Origin: Nocardioides zhouii
GTDB taxonomy: Bacteria; Actinomycetota; Actinomycetes; Propionibacteriales; Nocardioidaceae
Assembly: GCF_004137345.1 (NCBI RefSeq)
Contig: NZ_SDWV01000001.1
Coordinates: 248,001 to 312,000 of the forward strand
Length of the DNA: 64,000 bases
Reading direction: 5' to 3'
This document shows, piece by piece, positions 25,536 to 34,459 of this stretch (positions are counted from its first letter, which is position 1; the number at the start of each line of letters is the position of its first letter). A program made the position numbers and the translations under genes. The notes below the pieces were generated by a model. It was not told the DNA's origin and made no database searches. It saw only the letters and a program-made list of their open reading frames with translations.

Positions 25536-26723
25536 GTGCGGACTCGACGCTGGATCCTGAAGCTCGCAGCCGGCCTGCTGGGCCTGGCCGCGCTGACGAC
25601 GTCCACTGCATCCGGCCAGAGTGCGGCTGCCGGGAAGTCGGGCTGCGCGATCCGCGGCGGCATCGAGGCCTGCTTCACCTCGCCGCCGACGGTGACGGCC
25701 GACCCCACGGTGCTCGGCCGCGCCAGCACGCTCTTCGACGCAGCTGGCCCCGGGGACACGATCCGGGTCGCCATGTTCCGCTGGGACATCAAGCCGCCCA
25801 CCGACGCGCTCATCGCCGCCCAGCGGCGCGGCGCGGTCGTCTACCTCGTCGGCGACGACGACCTGCGGCTGAACCGCCACGGCCGTCGGCTGATCGAGAC
25901 GATCGAGCAGCAGGACCCCGACCGCACCAACGTCACCATCTGCGACGGCGCCTGCCTGCCGTGGCGGGCACCGGGTCCGTACCCCGACAGCCAGGACGTG
26001 CAGCACCTCAAGTTCTACCTGACCGAGATCGGCGGGGTGCAGTCCTTCATCACCTCCTCGGCCAACCTCGAGGACCGGCAGTACCGCCAGTACAACTCCT
26101 TCCTCAAGATCGACGACCCAGGCCTGTACGCCTTCGGGCTCGACTACTTCGCCCGGCTCGAGGCGCAGAGCGTGAAGGCCGGCGGCACCCGGTGGGACGA
26201 CCGGCGCAAGACCTGGTCCAACGGCACGATCACGGCGTCGGTCTACCCCAACCGCAGCGACCTGCTCCTGACCACGCTGCGCGACCTGTCGTGCCCGCGC
26301 GGGTCGCGGGTGTCGGCCATGTTCGCGGTCATCCAGCGCGACGACGTACGCCGCCAGCTGGCGCGACTGTCCGACGCGGGGTGCCGCGTGCGGATCGTCA
26401 CCTCGCGCGACACCGTGGAGAACTGGCTCGAGTCCCCGCAGCCCACCGGCGACATCCCTGACGCACTCGTCCGCACCGTGCTGACCCACGACAAGATGCT
26501 GGTCGCGCACGCCGGGTTCCGCGGCAAGGTCAGCGACGTGGTCGTGACCGGGACGTCCAACACGACGTGTGGCGGCCTGCTCTACAACGACGAGGTGATG
26601 GTGCGGGTCGTCGGCAACCGGTGGCTGCACGACCAGTACCTCGCGCACTTCGACGACGCGTACGCCCACGCGCGCCAGGGCACGACGCGGGTCATGCCCG
26701 TGATGAAGCCCTGCCTGGCCTGA
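25536..26723 (+). CDS. Secreted phospholipase D-like protein with two HKD motifs
   Basis: The N-terminus RTRRWILKLAAGLLGLAAL is a signal peptide, so the mature protein is exported. Two HKD-type motifs are present: HLKFYL followed by TSSANLED, and HDKML followed by GTSNTT. This is the bilobed PLD fold with both half-sites in one chain. Cys residues (GCAIRGGIEAC, CDGAC) suggest disulfides. The reaction could be hydrolysis of phospholipids or of DNA outside the cell. I chose the GTG at 25536, which places the signal peptide at the start. Confidence 0.82.
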   Translation: MRTRRWILKLAAGLLGLAALTTSTASGQSAAAGKSGCAIRGGIEACFTSPPTVTADPTVLGRASTLFDAAGPGDTIRVAMFRWDIKPPTDALIAAQRRGAVVYLVGDDDLRLNRHGRRLIETIEQQDPDRTNVTICDGACLPWRAPGPYPDSQDVQHLKFYLTEIGGVQSFITSSANLEDRQYRQYNSFLKIDDPGLYAFGLDYFARLEAQSVKAGGTRWDDRRKTWSNGTITASVYPNRSDLLLTTLRDLSCPRGSRVSAMFAVIQRDDVRRQLARLSDAGCRVRIVTSRDTVENWLESPQPTGDIPDALVRTVLTHDKMLVAHAGFRGKVSDVVVTGTSNTTCGGLLYNDEVMVRVVGNRWLHDQYLAHFDDAYAHARQGTTRVMPVMKPCLA

Positions 26724-26732
26724 GGACGGGCC

Positions 26733-28007
26733 TCAGCCGACCGCGAGGCTCACGGCGTGGATGACGATGCCCACCAGGCCGCCGACGATGGTGCCGTTGA
26801 TCCGGATGAACTGCAGGTCGCGGCCCACGTGCAGCTCGATGCGGCGCGCGGCCTCCTTGCCGTCCCAGCGCTCGATGGTGTGCGTGATGACCGTCGTCAG
26901 CTCGGCGCCGTAGCGCTCGATCATGAACACGGTCAGGTCGGCGGCGGTGCGGTCGAGCCGCTCGCGCAGCGCCGCGTCCTCGCGCAGCCGCCCGGAGAAG
27001 AGGTTGAGCTCCGACAGCAGCCGCTGGCGGACCGCGCCCTCGCGGTCGCGGATCGAGACGAGCAGTGCCGAGCGCATCGCCTTCCACAGCGAGATGGCCG
27101 TGGTGACGACCTGGGGGTGGTCGAGCAGCCGCACCTTGAAGGCCTCCGCGCGGGCCTGCGTCTCGGCGTCGTTGAGCAGGTCGTGGGCGAGCTGGCCGAG
27201 CATCGAGTCGAGGGCGTCGCGGGCGCGGTGGTGCGGGTCGTCTCGGATGTCCTCGACCCAGGCGACCGCCTCCGTGTGGATCCGCGTGGTCACCGCGTCG
27301 TTGAGCTTGGGCGGCGCCCACCACGGCGCCCGCTCCCCCAGCACCCGCGCGAACGTGTCGGGGTTGTCCACCAGCCACCGGTGCATCTCCTCGACCACCA
27401 GGTCGACGACGCCGTGGTGCAGGTCGTCGCGGAGCACCTCCATCAGCGTGGTGCCGAGCAGCGGCGAGATCGGCTCCTCGCGGAACCGCGGCACGAAGGC
27501 CTGGGTCACCAGGTCGGCGATGTGGTCGTCGCGCACCTTGCCGAGCGCGATGGCCGCCACGTCGGAGACCTCGTCGACGACGCGGCGGGCGTTGGCGGGA
27601 TCGCTGAGCCAGTCGCCCACGCGCGCCGAGATCGTCGCGGCGGCGACCCGCTCGCGGATGATGTCCTCCTGCAGGAAGTTCTCCCCGACGAACTCCTCGA
27701 GCCCCTTGCCCAGCTCGTCCTTGCGGCGCGGGATCAGCGCGGTGTGCGGGATCGGCAGGCCCATCGGGTGCTTGAAGAGCGCGGTCACCGCGAACCAGTC
27801 GGCGATCGCACCGACCATCGACGCCTCGGCGCCTGCGTTGACAAACCCCCAGAAGCCGTCCCGGCCCAGCGTGGCGACGTACACGCAGGCGGCGAGGAGC
27901 AGCAGGCCGACGGCGACCGTACGCATCTGGCGGAGGCCGCGGCGACGTGCCTCGTCAGCGTCCGGATCGGGCGTGATGAGGGAGATCGGGGGCGAAGTAG
28001 CGGCCAT
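26733..28007 (-). CDS. DUF445-family membrane protein
   Basis: This 424-residue protein has a membrane anchor (VAVGLLLLAACVYVATL, about 31-47) followed by GAEASMVGAIADWFAVTALFKHPMGLPIPHTALIPRRK, which is diagnostic of DUF445. A long helical region follows, ending with FIRINGTIVGGLVGIVIHAV, a second membrane segment. The family function is unknown. The ATG at 28007 follows GGGAG. The gene diverges from the cytidylyltransferase gene across 37 bases. Confidence 0.9.
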   Translation of the reverse strand: MAATSPPISLITPDPDADEARRRGLRQMRTVAVGLLLLAACVYVATLGRDGFWGFVNAGAEASMVGAIADWFAVTALFKHPMGLPIPHTALIPRRKDELGKGLEEFVGENFLQEDIIRERVAAATISARVGDWLSDPANARRVVDEVSDVAAIALGKVRDDHIADLVTQAFVPRFREEPISPLLGTTLMEVLRDDLHHGVVDLVVEEMHRWLVDNPDTFARVLGERAPWWAPPKLNDAVTTRIHTEAVAWVEDIRDDPHHRARDALDSMLGQLAHDLLNDAETQARAEAFKVRLLDHPQVVTTAISLWKAMRSALLVSIRDREGAVRQRLLSELNLFSGRLREDAALRERLDRTAADLTVFMIERYGAELTTVITHTIERWDGKEAARRIELHVGRDLQFIRINGTIVGGLVGIVIHAVSLAVG

Positions 28008-28044
28008 GTCTCCCATCCTCCCCGACCATGCCAGAATGCCGCGC

Positions 28045-28440
28045 ATGCCTCGCACCGTGATCACCTTCGGGACGTTCGACGTCTTCCACGTCGGGCACCT
28101 GCGCGTGCTGGAGCGCGCTGCGGCGTTGGGTGACCGGCTCGTCGTCGGTGTCTCCGCCGATGCGCTCAACGAGCGCAAGAAGGGCCGCGCCCCGATCTTC
28201 AGCCAGCGCGAGCGGCTGGCCATCGTCGGCGCCCTCAAGGTCGTCGACGCGGTCTTCGTCGAGGAGAGCCTCGAGCAGAAGCGCGACTACGTCATCGAGC
28301 ACGGCGCCGACGTCCTGGTCATGGGCGACGACTGGGCCGGCCGTTTCGACGAGCTCGGCGACGTGTGCGAGGTCGTCTACCTCGAGCGCACCCCCGCCAT
28401 CTCCACCACGGCGATCATCGAGCACATCGCCGACCTCTGA
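28045..28440 (+). CDS. TagD-like cytidylyltransferase (glycerol-3-phosphate type)
   Basis: The 131-residue protein has the HxGH nucleotidyltransferase motif in FGTFDVFHVGHLRVLERAA, a basic segment NERKKGR and the C-terminal ISTTAII (the RTEGISTT equivalent). Such enzymes transfer CMP to glycerol-3-phosphate or related phosphates for teichoic or glycan precursors. The full catalytic set appears present. The genomic context does not fix the substrate. Confidence 0.88.
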   Translation: MPRTVITFGTFDVFHVGHLRVLERAAALGDRLVVGVSADALNERKKGRAPIFSQRERLAIVGALKVVDAVFVEESLEQKRDYVIEHGADVLVMGDDWAGRFDELGDVCEVVYLERTPAISTTAIIEHIADL

Positions 28441-28506
28441 GCCGTCCTCTGGCTGTCACCCGGCTGGGTTAGGGTCGCCTCCGAGATGACAACCACGAGG
28501 GGAACC

Positions 28507-30054
28507 ATGCGCCGAATCGTCACCACAGCCCTGGCCGTGGCACTGATGGGCGGTGCGGTTCTCTCCGCGCCCGCCGTCGCCGCCGACGCCGACCGACCGA
28601 CCGTCCCGGGACTCGAGGTCGCCCCCGATCCCGCGCTCCCCGCCTTCGGCGAGCCGACCGCCCAGGACTCGCTCTCCACGGCCCGTCGCGTGCTGTCCGG
28701 TCAAGCGCTGCGGCGCGACCCGTCGGCCACGCTGGCCCTGCGCGACCTGTGGCTGCGCAAGTCCGAGCTGCGCGGCAACGACCGCAAGATCGCCAACGCC
28801 CTGCTCGCCCGCCCGACCGACGGCGCCGGTGACGACCAGGGCTTCGGCTACACCGAGCCCGAGGCTGCGCCGATCTGCAACACGCGCCTCTGCCTCCACT
28901 ACGTCGCCGCCGGCACCGACGCACCGCCGTCGCCCGAGTGGCCCGCGCAGAACCTGGCGGTCATGGACTCCGTGTGGAGCACCATCGTCGACCAGCTCGG
29001 CTACCGCGCACCGCTGACCGACGGCACCCGCGGCGGCAGCCCGCTCTTCGACGTCTACCTAAAGGACCTCGGCGGCGACATCTACGGCTTCTGCGCCGGC
29101 GAGAAGCGGGTCAAGAAGCGCACCGGCTCCGGCTACTGCGTCCTCGACAACGACTTCGCCGCGGCCCAGTTCCCCACCGGCACGCCGACCGACAACCTCG
29201 TCGTCACAGCCGCCCACGAGTTCTTCCACGCCGTCCAGTACGCCTACGACTACGCCGAGGACCCGTGGATGATGGAGGCGACCGCCACCTGGATGGAGGA
29301 GCGCATCGCCACCCAGGTCAACGACAACCGGCAGTACTTCCCGTGGAGCCAGATCTACGCTGCCAACGTCCCGCTCGACGCGTTCAGCCGCAACGCCGGC
29401 TACCAGTACGGCAACTGGGTCTTCTGGGAGCACCTGTCGAGCAACTACGGCATCGACATCGTCAAGAAGGCCTGGGAGCAGGCCGGCTCGCTCAAGCAGG
29501 ACGGCGGCAAGTACAGCATCACTGCCCTGCAGAAGGTGCTGAAGCGCAAGGGCGGCCTGGCCAAGGTCTACGCGAAGTACGCCGCCGGCAACCTCACCCC
29601 CGCCGTCAACTTCCCCGAGGGCGCCGAGTACGCGTTCCCCAAGGTCGACGGCGGCAAGCAGCTCAGCAAGGGCAAGCGGTCCAAGCGCTTCGCGACCAAG
29701 GTCAACCACCTGGCCTCGGCGTCGTACGTCTACGCACCGGGAAAGGGCCTGTCGGGCAAGAAGTGGAAGCTATCGCTCGCGGTCACCGGGCCGGTCAAGC
29801 GCACCACCCCGTCCGCCGTCGTCGTCGTGCACCTGCTCGACGGCAAGCGCCAGGTCAAGATGGTCCGGCTCAACCGTGGCGGCGACGGCCGGATCAAGGT
29901 GAGCTTCGACAACCGCAAGGTCGGCGCCGTCTCGGTGACCCTGGTCAACGGATCGACGCGCTACACCTGCGGCAAGCGCACGGTCCTGGCCTGCCAGGGT
30001 CGTCCGCTCGACGACAAGGCGCGCTTCGCGGTGTCGGGTCGCGTCACGAAGTAG
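28507..30054 (+). CDS. Secreted zinc metalloprotease-like protein (MXAN_6640 type)
   Basis: A signal peptide (RRIVTTALAVALMGGAVLSAPAVA) is followed by a long extracellular protein of about 515 residues in total. The zincin motif HEFFHAVQYAYD with a downstream glutamate in MMEATATWMEE (about 238-265) fits gluzincin-like peptidases of the MXAN_6640 group. The C-terminus looks like a beta-sandwich with a TCGKRTVLAC pair. The ATG at 28507 has GAGGGG upstream. An earlier ATG at 28486 is possible. It is convergent with the TetR gene. Confidence 0.8.
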   Translation: MRRIVTTALAVALMGGAVLSAPAVAADADRPTVPGLEVAPDPALPAFGEPTAQDSLSTARRVLSGQALRRDPSATLALRDLWLRKSELRGNDRKIANALLARPTDGAGDDQGFGYTEPEAAPICNTRLCLHYVAAGTDAPPSPEWPAQNLAVMDSVWSTIVDQLGYRAPLTDGTRGGSPLFDVYLKDLGGDIYGFCAGEKRVKKRTGSGYCVLDNDFAAAQFPTGTPTDNLVVTAAHEFFHAVQYAYDYAEDPWMMEATATWMEERIATQVNDNRQYFPWSQIYAANVPLDAFSRNAGYQYGNWVFWEHLSSNYGIDIVKKAWEQAGSLKQDGGKYSITALQKVLKRKGGLAKVYAKYAAGNLTPAVNFPEGAEYAFPKVDGGKQLSKGKRSKRFATKVNHLASASYVYAPGKGLSGKKWKLSLAVTGPVKRTTPSAVVVVHLLDGKRQVKMVRLNRGGDGRIKVSFDNRKVGAVSVTLVNGSTRYTCGKRTVLACQGRPLDDKARFAVSGRVTK

Positions 30055-30057
30055 CCG

Positions 30058-30678
30058 TCAGGCCGTGATGGCCAGGAGGGCGTGGAGCGCGGCGACGCAC
30101 TCCGCCACCAGCTCCGACACCGGGACCGGGCGTTCGCCGGTCGGCACTGCCGACCAGGTGAGCGCCCGGTCCTCCGTGTAGGCCCACCACGCGCGTACGA
30201 CGTCGCGCTGGCGCTCCGGCACGTCGAGGGCCTGGACGACCCGCTCGGTGCTGCCGTCGCGCACCGAGTCCATCACCTCGCTGACGCGCGGGTCCGCGAC
30301 CCCGTGGCCGTGCACGAGCGCGAGGTAGAAGTCGCGGCGGCGCTCGATCTGCTCCACCATCAGCCGCGTCACCATCTCGACCTGCTCCTCGCCCGGGAGG
30401 TCCTCGTCGGGCGCGGTCGTACGGAGCATCCGGCGCCCGGCGGCGGCGATGCAGGCGAGGTAGAAGTCGGTCTTGGTCGGGAAGTAGTGGAAGAGCAGGC
30501 CCCGCGAGATGCCCGCCTCGGCCGCGATGTCGTCGAGCGAGAGGTCCTGGATCGGCTTCTCGACGATCTTGGCGAGCCCGATGCCCACGAGCTGGCGGCG
30601 CCGGTCTTCCGCAGTCAGGCGGCGGCGTACGGGCGCTGCGGCACCTTTTGCTGAACCGTGGGACACACTGTTGAGCAT
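30058..30678 (-). CDS. TetR-family transcriptional regulator of the catabolic operon
   Basis: The helix-turn-helix is clear: LSLDDIAAEAGISRGLLFHYFPTKTDFYLACI (about 46-77). The C-terminal helices form a ligand-binding domain. It diverges from the ACAD operon. A 29-bp perfect inverted repeat at 30664-30692 covers its ATG at 30678. Because the operator overlaps this start, a GTG at 30666 is a possible alternative. The regulator likely represses both its own gene and the operon until an acyl-CoA or related ligand binds. Confidence 0.9.
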   Translation of the reverse strand: MLNSVSHGSAKGAAAPVRRRLTAEDRRRQLVGIGLAKIVEKPIQDLSLDDIAAEAGISRGLLFHYFPTKTDFYLACIAAAGRRMLRTTAPDEDLPGEEQVEMVTRLMVEQIERRRDFYLALVHGHGVADPRVSEVMDSVRDGSTERVVQALDVPERQRDVVRAWWAYTEDRALTWSAVPTGERPVPVSELVAECVAALHALLAITA

Positions 30679-30692
30679 TGCTCAACAGTGTG
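30664..30692. promoter_or_regulatory. 29-bp perfect inverted repeat, probable TetR operator
   Basis: Two 14-base arms are exact reverse complements around a central T at 30678. The inner half-site is GTTGAGCA/TGCTCAAC. The repeat ends 15 bases before the ATG of the dehydrogenase gene and overlaps the TetR start codon. Its position allows one dimer pair to block both divergent genes. Confidence 0.9.
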
Positions 30693-30706
30693 CGAGGGTC
30701 AAGAGC

Positions 30707-31960
30707 ATGGACTTCTCCCTCTCTCCCCGCGCCGCCGACCTCCGCGACCGGGTGCGCGCCTTCGTGTCCACCGAGGTCGAGCCCATCGAGGCCGAGGCGC
30801 ACGCCCGCATCACCCGGCTGCGCGAGTCGGGCGGCGACAACTGGACGCCCGACCCGGTGATCGGCGAGCTGCAGGCCAAGGCCCGCGCGCAAGGCCTGTG
30901 GAACCTCTTCCTCCCGGCCGAGCACGCCGGTCACTACGCCGCGGACTTCGGCACCGACGGCGGCGAGGGACTCTCCAACGTCGACTACGCCGCGGTGGCC
31001 GAGGAGATGGGCCGCTCCTTCATGGCTCCGCTCGTCTTCAACTCCAACGCCCCCGACACCGGCAACATGGAGGTGCTGCTCAAGTACGGCACCGACGCCC
31101 AGAAGGAGCAGTGGCTCGAGCCGCTGCTGCGCGCGGAGATCCGCAGCGCCTTCTGCATGACCGAGCCGGACGTCGCGTCCTCGGACGCGACCAACATGGC
31201 CGCGACCGCAGAGGTCGACGGCGACGAGATCGTCATCAACGGCCGCAAGTGGTGGTCCACCGGCGTGGGCAACCCCGAATGCAAGATCTTCGTCTTCATG
31301 GGCCTCTCCGACCCCGAGGCCGACCGGCACTCGCGCCACACGATGGTGCTGGTCCCCCGCGACGCTCCTGGAGTGACCGTGGAGCGGATGCTCACCACGA
31401 TGGGCTACTACGACGAGCCGCTGGGCCACGGCGAGGTGTCGTTCGACAACGTCCGCGTGCCGGCCGCCAACGTCCTGCTCGGCCCCGGCCGGGCCTTCGA
31501 GATCGCCCAGGGTCGCCTCGGCCCGGGCCGCGTCCACCACTGCATGCGCGCCATCGGCCTCGCCGAGCGGGCCCTCGAGCTGGCGTGCACCCGCGCGCTC
31601 TCGCGTACGGCGTTCGGCAAGCCGATCGCCAGCCTCGGCGGCAACCGCGAGCGCATCGCCGACGCACGGATCGCGATCAACCGCTCGCGCCTGCTGGTGA
31701 TGCACGCGGCGTGGCTGCTCGACCAGGGCATGAGCCGCGAGGCGTACTCCGCCGTCAGCGAGATCAAGGTCGAGGTGCCCAACATGGCACTCGACGTGAT
31801 CGACATGGCGATCCAGCTGCACGGCGGCGCCGGCGTCTCCGACGACTTCCCGCTCGCCTCCGCCTGGGTGGGCGCGCGGACGCTGCGGCTGGCCGACGGC
31901 CCCGACGAGGTGCACCGCAACGTCATCGCCAAGATCGAGCTCGGGAAGCACGCTTCATGA
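30707..31960 (+). CDS. Acyl-CoA dehydrogenase, ACAD10/11-like
   Basis: The 417-residue flavoprotein has CMTEPDVASSDATNM (FAD/substrate loop), RTAFGKPIASLGGN, and the end motif QLHGGAGVSDDFPLA...LADGPDEVH. The GPDEVH ending is typical of the ACAD10/11-like branch. Enzymes of this branch oxidise unusual branched or 4-hydroxyacyl-derived CoAs. GAGGG lies 9 bases before the ATG. It heads a five-gene operon with overlapping stops and starts, and the TetR operator is just upstream. Confidence 0.9.
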   Translation: MDFSLSPRAADLRDRVRAFVSTEVEPIEAEAHARITRLRESGGDNWTPDPVIGELQAKARAQGLWNLFLPAEHAGHYAADFGTDGGEGLSNVDYAAVAEEMGRSFMAPLVFNSNAPDTGNMEVLLKYGTDAQKEQWLEPLLRAEIRSAFCMTEPDVASSDATNMAATAEVDGDEIVINGRKWWSTGVGNPECKIFVFMGLSDPEADRHSRHTMVLVPRDAPGVTVERMLTTMGYYDEPLGHGEVSFDNVRVPAANVLLGPGRAFEIAQGRLGPGRVHHCMRAIGLAERALELACTRALSRTAFGKPIASLGGNRERIADARIAINRSRLLVMHAAWLLDQGMSREAYSAVSEIKVEVPNMALDVIDMAIQLHGGAGVSDDFPLASAWVGARTLRLADGPDEVHRNVIAKIELGKHAS

Positions 31961-32718
31961 GCCGGGTGCTCGTGACCGGCGCGGCGTCCGGCCTCGGCGC
32001 CGCCCTGGTCACGGCCTTCCGCGCCCGGGGTGACGAGGTGCTGGCCACCGACCGGGTCGCCGCCGAGGGCATCGACCTGGTCCTCGACATCACCTCGGAC
32101 GACGACTGGGCAGGCGCGCTCGAGGCCGTACGCGAGCGGTGGGGCGGCCTCGACGTCCTGGTCAACAACGCCGGCGTCGCCGGCGGGGGCCGGGTCGACC
32201 GCTGCACGCTCGAGGAGTGGCAGTGGATCACCGACATCAACCTCTTCGGCCTGGTGCGCGGCACCCGGACGTTCGTGCCGCTGCTCAAGGAGCAGGGCTC
32301 CGGCCACCTGGTCAACGTCGCCTCGCTCGCCGGGCTCGTGCACCCGGGCGGGATGGGCTCGTACAACGCGGTGAAGGCCGCGGTGGTGGCGTTCACCGAG
32401 ACGTGCGGCCACGAGCTGGCGTCGTACGGCATCCGCGCGAGCGTGGTGTGCCCGTCCTACTTCCGCACCAACCTGATGGACTCGATGCAGGGCAGCGACG
32501 AGCTCGTCGGCCAGGTCGTCGGCGGCCTGGTCGAGCGCTCGCGGATCACCGCCGACGACATCGCGGCCGCGGTGCTCGCCGGGATCGACGCCGGTGACGA
32601 CGTGATCGTGCCGGACGAGCCCGCTCGCCAGGCCTACTTCCTCAAGTGGGCCGACCGGCCGGCCTACGACGTGGTGATGCGCGACCAGGCGGCCAAGCTC
32701 CAGGCGGCCGGATCGTGA
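31957..32718 (+). CDS. Short-chain dehydrogenase/reductase
   Basis: The 253-residue protein has the Rossmann motif TGAASGLGAAL, an NNAG segment (VNNAGVAG), and the catalytic Ser and YxxxK (S in NVASLAG, YNAVK). It likely oxidises or reduces a hydroxyacyl/keto intermediate with NAD(P). ATGA overlap with the dehydrogenase stop and GTGA overlap with the kinase start show tight coupling. Confidence 0.9.
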   Translation: MSRVLVTGAASGLGAALVTAFRARGDEVLATDRVAAEGIDLVLDITSDDDWAGALEAVRERWGGLDVLVNNAGVAGGGRVDRCTLEEWQWITDINLFGLVRGTRTFVPLLKEQGSGHLVNVASLAGLVHPGGMGSYNAVKAAVVAFTETCGHELASYGIRASVVCPSYFRTNLMDSMQGSDELVGQVVGGLVERSRITADDIAAAVLAGIDAGDDVIVPDEPARQAYFLKWADRPAYDVVMRDQAAKLQAAGS

Positions 32719-33785
32719 CCGCCGTACCCGGCGCGCGGGAGGTCCGCGAGGAGGACGCCTTCGATGTGGCGCGGGTAGCCGACTGGCTCCGCGCCCACGC
32801 CGGCACGCCGGAGGGCCTCGACGGCGAGCCCGCGATCCGTCAGTTCACCGGCGGCGCGTCCAACCTCACCTACCTGCTGCGCTATCCGTCGGGCCGCGAC
32901 CTCATCGTCCGGCGTGCCCCGCAGGGCACCAAGGCCAAGGGCGCGCACGACATGCACCGTGAGTACGTCATCCAGTCGGCGCTGGCACCGGTCTTCGACT
33001 ACGTCGCCCCGATGGTCGCCTTCTGCGACGACGCCGACGTGGTGGGCGGCGACTTCTACGCGATGGACCGGATCGCCGGCGTGATCCCGCGCAGCGAGTG
33101 GCCGGCCGACGTGCCACTCTCCCCCGAGCAGGCCCGCGCGCTCTGCCTCGACGCGGTCGACGTGCTCGCCGAGCTGCACGGCATCGACCCCGAGGCCGCT
33201 GGCCTCGCCGACCTCGGCAAGGGCACGGGCTACGTGCGGCGCCAGGTCGAGGGCTGGTCGACCCGCTACCGCAACGCCCGCACCGAGGACGTGCCCGACC
33301 TCGAGACGGTGATGGCGTGGCTCGACGTGAACCAGCCCGACGACGTCGCGAACTGCGTGATCCACAACGACTTCAAGCTCGACAACCTCGTCCTCGATGC
33401 CGACGACGTCACCCGTGTGGTGGGCGTGCTCGACTGGGAGATGGCGACCCTCGGCGACCCGCTCATGGACCTCGCCGGCTCGATGGCCTACTGGGTGCAG
33501 GCCGACGACACCGAGGAGTTCCAGATGATGCGCCGGGTGCCGACGCACCTGCCGGGGATGCTCACCCGCGACGAGTTCGTGGCGGCGTACGCCGAGCGCA
33601 CCGGCCGCTCCGTGACGCCCGAGCAGTGGCGGTTCTACGAGGTCTTCGGGCTGTTCCGGATGGCGGCGATCGCCCAGCAGATCTACTACCGCTACTTCCA
33701 CGGTCAGACGAATAACGAGATGTACGCCCTGTTCGGTCCGGCCGTGCAGATCATCGGGCGCCGGCTCGACGGGCTCATCGCATGA
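32715..33785 (+). CDS. APH-family phosphotransferase, ACAD10/11 N-terminal-domain-like
   Basis: The protein has 356 residues with a kinase fold: FTGGASNLTYLL (nucleotide loop), catalytic HNDFKLDNLVL, and metal-binding DWEMATLGDP. In animals this domain is fused to ACAD10/11. In bacteria the LvaA protein of levulinate catabolism is of the same type and phosphorylates 4-hydroxyacyl-CoA. Here it is a separate gene in the same operon as an ACAD10/11-like dehydrogenase. I infer a role in activating a hydroxyacyl-CoA, with moderate confidence. Confidence 0.85.
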   Translation: MTAVPGAREVREEDAFDVARVADWLRAHAGTPEGLDGEPAIRQFTGGASNLTYLLRYPSGRDLIVRRAPQGTKAKGAHDMHREYVIQSALAPVFDYVAPMVAFCDDADVVGGDFYAMDRIAGVIPRSEWPADVPLSPEQARALCLDAVDVLAELHGIDPEAAGLADLGKGTGYVRRQVEGWSTRYRNARTEDVPDLETVMAWLDVNQPDDVANCVIHNDFKLDNLVLDADDVTRVVGVLDWEMATLGDPLMDLAGSMAYWVQADDTEEFQMMRRVPTHLPGMLTRDEFVAAYAERTGRSVTPEQWRFYEVFGLFRMAAIAQQIYYRYFHGQTNNEMYALFGPAVQIIGRRLDGLIA

Positions 33786-34450
33786 GCTCGATCCTCCTGG
33801 TGCGGCACGGCCAGGCGTCGTTCGGCGCGGCCGACTACGACAACCTCTCCCCCACTGGCCACGAGCAGTCCCGCGTGCTGGGCGCTGCCCTGGCCGCGCG
33901 CGGCATCGCGCCGGACCGCGTCGTCGTCGGCCAGATGCGTCGCCACGTCCAGACCGCTGCCGGCGTCCTCGAGGCGGCGCGTTGGGCTGGCGAGCCGGTG
34001 GTCGACGCCGGCTGGAACGAGTTCGACCACGACCAGGTGCTCGGCGTGCACGACGAGCCGACGACAGTGGAGGGCGAGTCGGAGAAGGCGGCCTTCCAGC
34101 GCTGGTTCGAGGAGGCGACGCGACGCTGGACGTCCGGCGAGCACGACGAGGCGTACGACGAGTCCTTCGCCGCCTTCACCGCGCGGGTGGATGCCGCAAT
34201 GGCCCGCCTCACGGACTCCCTACCGGCTCGCGGGACTGCTGTCGTGCTCACGAGCGGCGGATCGATCGCGTGGACGGTCGCCTGCCTGCTCGCCGACGAC
34301 ACCGCAGCCCGCACCGACCTCTGGCTCCGGCTCAACCCGGTCTCGATCAACACCGGCACCTCGACGATCGTGCGCGGCGGCCGCGGCACCACCCTCGTCT
34401 CGTTCAACGCCCACGACCACCTCTCCCCCGACCTCGTCACCTACCGCTAG
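33782..34450 (+). CDS. Histidine phosphatase (phosphoglycerate mutase-like)
   Basis: The protein (222 residues) opens SSILLVRHGQASFGAADYDNLSPTG, containing the RHG catalytic histidine motif. The second His region is LTSGGSIAWTV rather than the usual GH. Family members remove phosphate from varied small molecules. In this operon it might dephosphorylate the product made by the kinase. The start overlaps the kinase stop by ATGA. Confidence 0.85.
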   Translation: MSSILLVRHGQASFGAADYDNLSPTGHEQSRVLGAALAARGIAPDRVVVGQMRRHVQTAAGVLEAARWAGEPVVDAGWNEFDHDQVLGVHDEPTTVEGESEKAAFQRWFEEATRRWTSGEHDEAYDESFAAFTARVDAAMARLTDSLPARGTAVVLTSGGSIAWTVACLLADDTAARTDLWLRLNPVSINTGTSTIVRGGRGTTLVSFNAHDHLSPDLVTYR

Positions 34451-34459
34451 GACTCACCG

